Positions 62,947 to 64,000 of a stretch of 64,000 bases of DNA are shown here, piece by piece. The translations under genes and the position numbers were made by a program. Numbering within the stretch: the stretch's first letter is position 1; every line of letters starts with the position of its first letter. The notes beneath the pieces were generated by a model. The model was not told where the DNA came from. It ran no database searches and worked only from the letters and a program-made list of their open reading frames with translations. The stretch is from Bacteroidetes bacterium ADurb.Bin012 (GTDB lineage: Bacteria > Bacteroidota > Bacteroidia > Bacteroidales > TTA-H9), in assembly GCA_002071415.1 (NCBI GenBank), contig MWFC01000001.1, positions 62,001-126,000 on the forward strand, read 5' to 3'.

Positions 62947-63639
62947 ATGAGTAAAAAAAAGAAAAAGAAAGAAGTAACCAACGGAAGAATCGAAGCCGTT
63001 GAAAGCGCCCTTTCCAAAAGTGAACGCTTTTTAGAGGAGAATCAGAAAGTTATTCTTATAGTTGTAAGTGCAATAATAGTAATTGTATTAGGATTTCTTG
63101 GCTATCAAAGATTGATCATAGCTCCCAAAGAAGTTAAGGCAGCCAACGAAATCTTCATGGCCCAGAATTATTTTGAACATGATTCTTTGTATAAAGCACT
63201 GAATGGTGATGGACAATATGCCGGTTTCCTCGAAATAGTCGACAGATATGGCGCTACCAGCACAGGCAACCTTGCAAAATATTATACTGGCATTTGTTAT
63301 TTAAAACTTCAGGATTTTGACAACGCCATCAAATACCTCAAAAAGTTTAATACGAAAAATCCTGTGGCTAAATCAATGGCTCTCGGTGGAATAGGCGATG
63401 CTTACCTCGAATTAGGCAAGAATGAAAAGGCGATAGAATATTACAAAAAAGCCGCTCAACAAAAAAATGAATTTACCTCTCCTCTCTTCCTTATGAAGGC
63501 AGGTTTGAGTTATGAACTCCTGAATGATTATCAGAATGCACTGAAAGTTTATGAAGAAATTCGGATGAACTATCCAAAAAGCTATGAAGCACGTGATATA
63601 GACCGTTTTATTGCCAAAGCCAAAGGTATGCTCAGATAA
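62947..63639 (+). CDS. Membrane-anchored tetratricopeptide repeat protein
   Basis: 230 aa. A very basic start (SKKKKKKEV) is followed by one transmembrane helix at about 34-54 (KVILIVVSAIIVIVLGFLGY), then TPR units: AKYYTGICYLKLQDFDNAIK, LGGIGDAYLELGKNEKAIEY and FLMKAGLSYELLNDYQNALK. The topology is N-in with the repeats in the periplasm, similar to YfgM/CcmG-type scaffold proteins. A role as an adaptor in envelope complex assembly is likely; the partner is unknown. A terminator separates it from fmt. Confidence 0.88.
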   Translation: MSKKKKKKEVTNGRIEAVESALSKSERFLEENQKVILIVVSAIIVIVLGFLGYQRLIIAPKEVKAANEIFMAQNYFEHDSLYKALNGDGQYAGFLEIVDRYGATSTGNLAKYYTGICYLKLQDFDNAIKYLKKFNTKNPVAKSMALGGIGDAYLELGKNEKAIEYYKKAAQQKNEFTSPLFLMKAGLSYELLNDYQNALKVYEEIRMNYPKSYEARDIDRFIAKAKGMLR

Positions 63640-63658
63640 TTTTTTATAATTCATATTG

Positions 63659-63692
63659 AGCCTGATTCAAAAATTATGATCAGGCTTTTTTC
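63659..63692 (+). terminator. Terminator between the TPR gene and fmt
   Basis: AGCCTGAT (63659-63666) pairs with ATCAGGCT (63679-63686), followed by a T-run. Confidence 0.7.
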
Positions 63693-63709
63693 ATTTTTAT
63701 ACCTGGTAG

Positions 63710-64000
63710 ATGGAGAAAAATTTGAAACTGATTTACATGGGGACGCCCGAATTTGCTGTGGCTCCGTTAAAGGCCCTAATCACAAATGGTTATAGAGTCG
63801 AAGCTGTTGTTACGGCCCCTGATAAACCAGCAGGAAGAGGTCAACGTATGCAGTCGAGCCCCGTAAAATCTTATGCACAATCGGTTGGCTTGCCCTTGTT
63901 TCAACCCTATTTCTTGAAAGATCCACAATTTATAGCACAGCTCGAGAATTTGACTCCTGATATTATTCTGGTCGTGGCTTTTCGATTAATTCCACCCGAA
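63710..64000 (+). CDS. fmt: Methionyl-tRNA formyltransferase (partial, C-terminus beyond window)
   Basis: Formylates initiator Met-tRNA with 10-formyl-THF. The first 97 residues are present from ATG 63710: LKLIYMGTPEFAVAPLKALI, VVTAPDKPAGRGQRMQSSPV and TPDIILVVAFRLIPPE, the N-terminal formyltransferase Rossmann region of the family. The sequence runs off the right edge in frame. It is close to the start only, so the catalytic SLLP motif is not visible. Confidence 0.96.
   Translation, partial: MEKNLKLIYMGTPEFAVAPLKALITNGYRVEAVVTAPDKPAGRGQRMQSSPVKSYAQSVGLPLFQPYFLKDPQFIAQLENLTPDIILVVAFRLIPPE

Overview
The window reads as a gene-dense, low-GC chromosomal segment of a Bacteroidota bacterium, probably close to Bacteroidales, though the order is inferred. 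The evidence is: promoters of the Bacteroidota form (TTG, a 16-22 nt spacer, then TAnnTTTG) in front of tRNAs and genes; a protein with a type IX secretion sorting tail; a CCDC81-type HU/SPOR protein; a DUF4294 protein; a long Lgt; a zinc-cysteine-less Tgt; and the gene order relA/spoT-fur-purA. No phage, insertion sequence or CRISPR array lies inside the window.

Left edge (1-3280). A large type II-C-like cas9 runs off the left border on the minus strand, with its first ~950 residues present. Upstream of it, on the plus strand, is a well-formed tracrRNA candidate: promoter, anti-repeat, two small hairpins and a UUCG-capped terminator. The same intergenic region carries inverted, diverged copies of the tracrRNA 5' sequence and a possible minus-strand promoter. 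cas1, cas2 and the array must lie left of the window if they exist. This is the accessory, most interesting part.

3281-17027: pgeF, a secreted T9SS-type protein, a TetR regulator, lptG-tgt (minus), a GT2 glycosyltransferase overlapping an ECF sigma factor, hutU, kdsB, the HU/SPOR protein, trmB and an M49-like metallopeptidase lipoprotein.

17028-26520: nifU-like, a thioredoxin-fold lipoprotein and panC-panD, followed by a flippase-like membrane protein, heptose-1-P adenylyltransferase, radA, relA/spoT, fur and purA. Several of these genes overlap or are tightly spaced.

26521-44808: rimP-nusA-infB (minus), an NtrC-like regulator without a DNA-binding domain, pcm, a Gfo/Idh/MocA oxidoreductase, a lipoprotein, a polyprenyl-phosphate sugar transferase, a DUF4294 protein, pfkA, the proteostasis cluster tig-clpP-clpX, a small conserved-looking protein, tRNA-Leu, yidD and rlmN.

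44809-64000: an S9-like hydrolase; tRNA-His; a minus-strand operon lplA-eamA-mtaB-lgt-suhB-nfeD-macrodomain with several overlapping stop/start codons; a plus-strand cluster of a Cys/Met PLP enzyme, dgkA and a BadF-type kinase; a frameshifted HD-domain gene; a possible gene remnant beside tRNA-Val; then a BamA/TamA-like lipoprotein, folC, an SpmA-SpmB fusion, a TPR membrane protein and the start of fmt.

Most genes serve housekeeping or envelope functions: LPS, lipoprotein and undecaprenol metabolism, tRNA modification, translation, proteolysis and stringent response.
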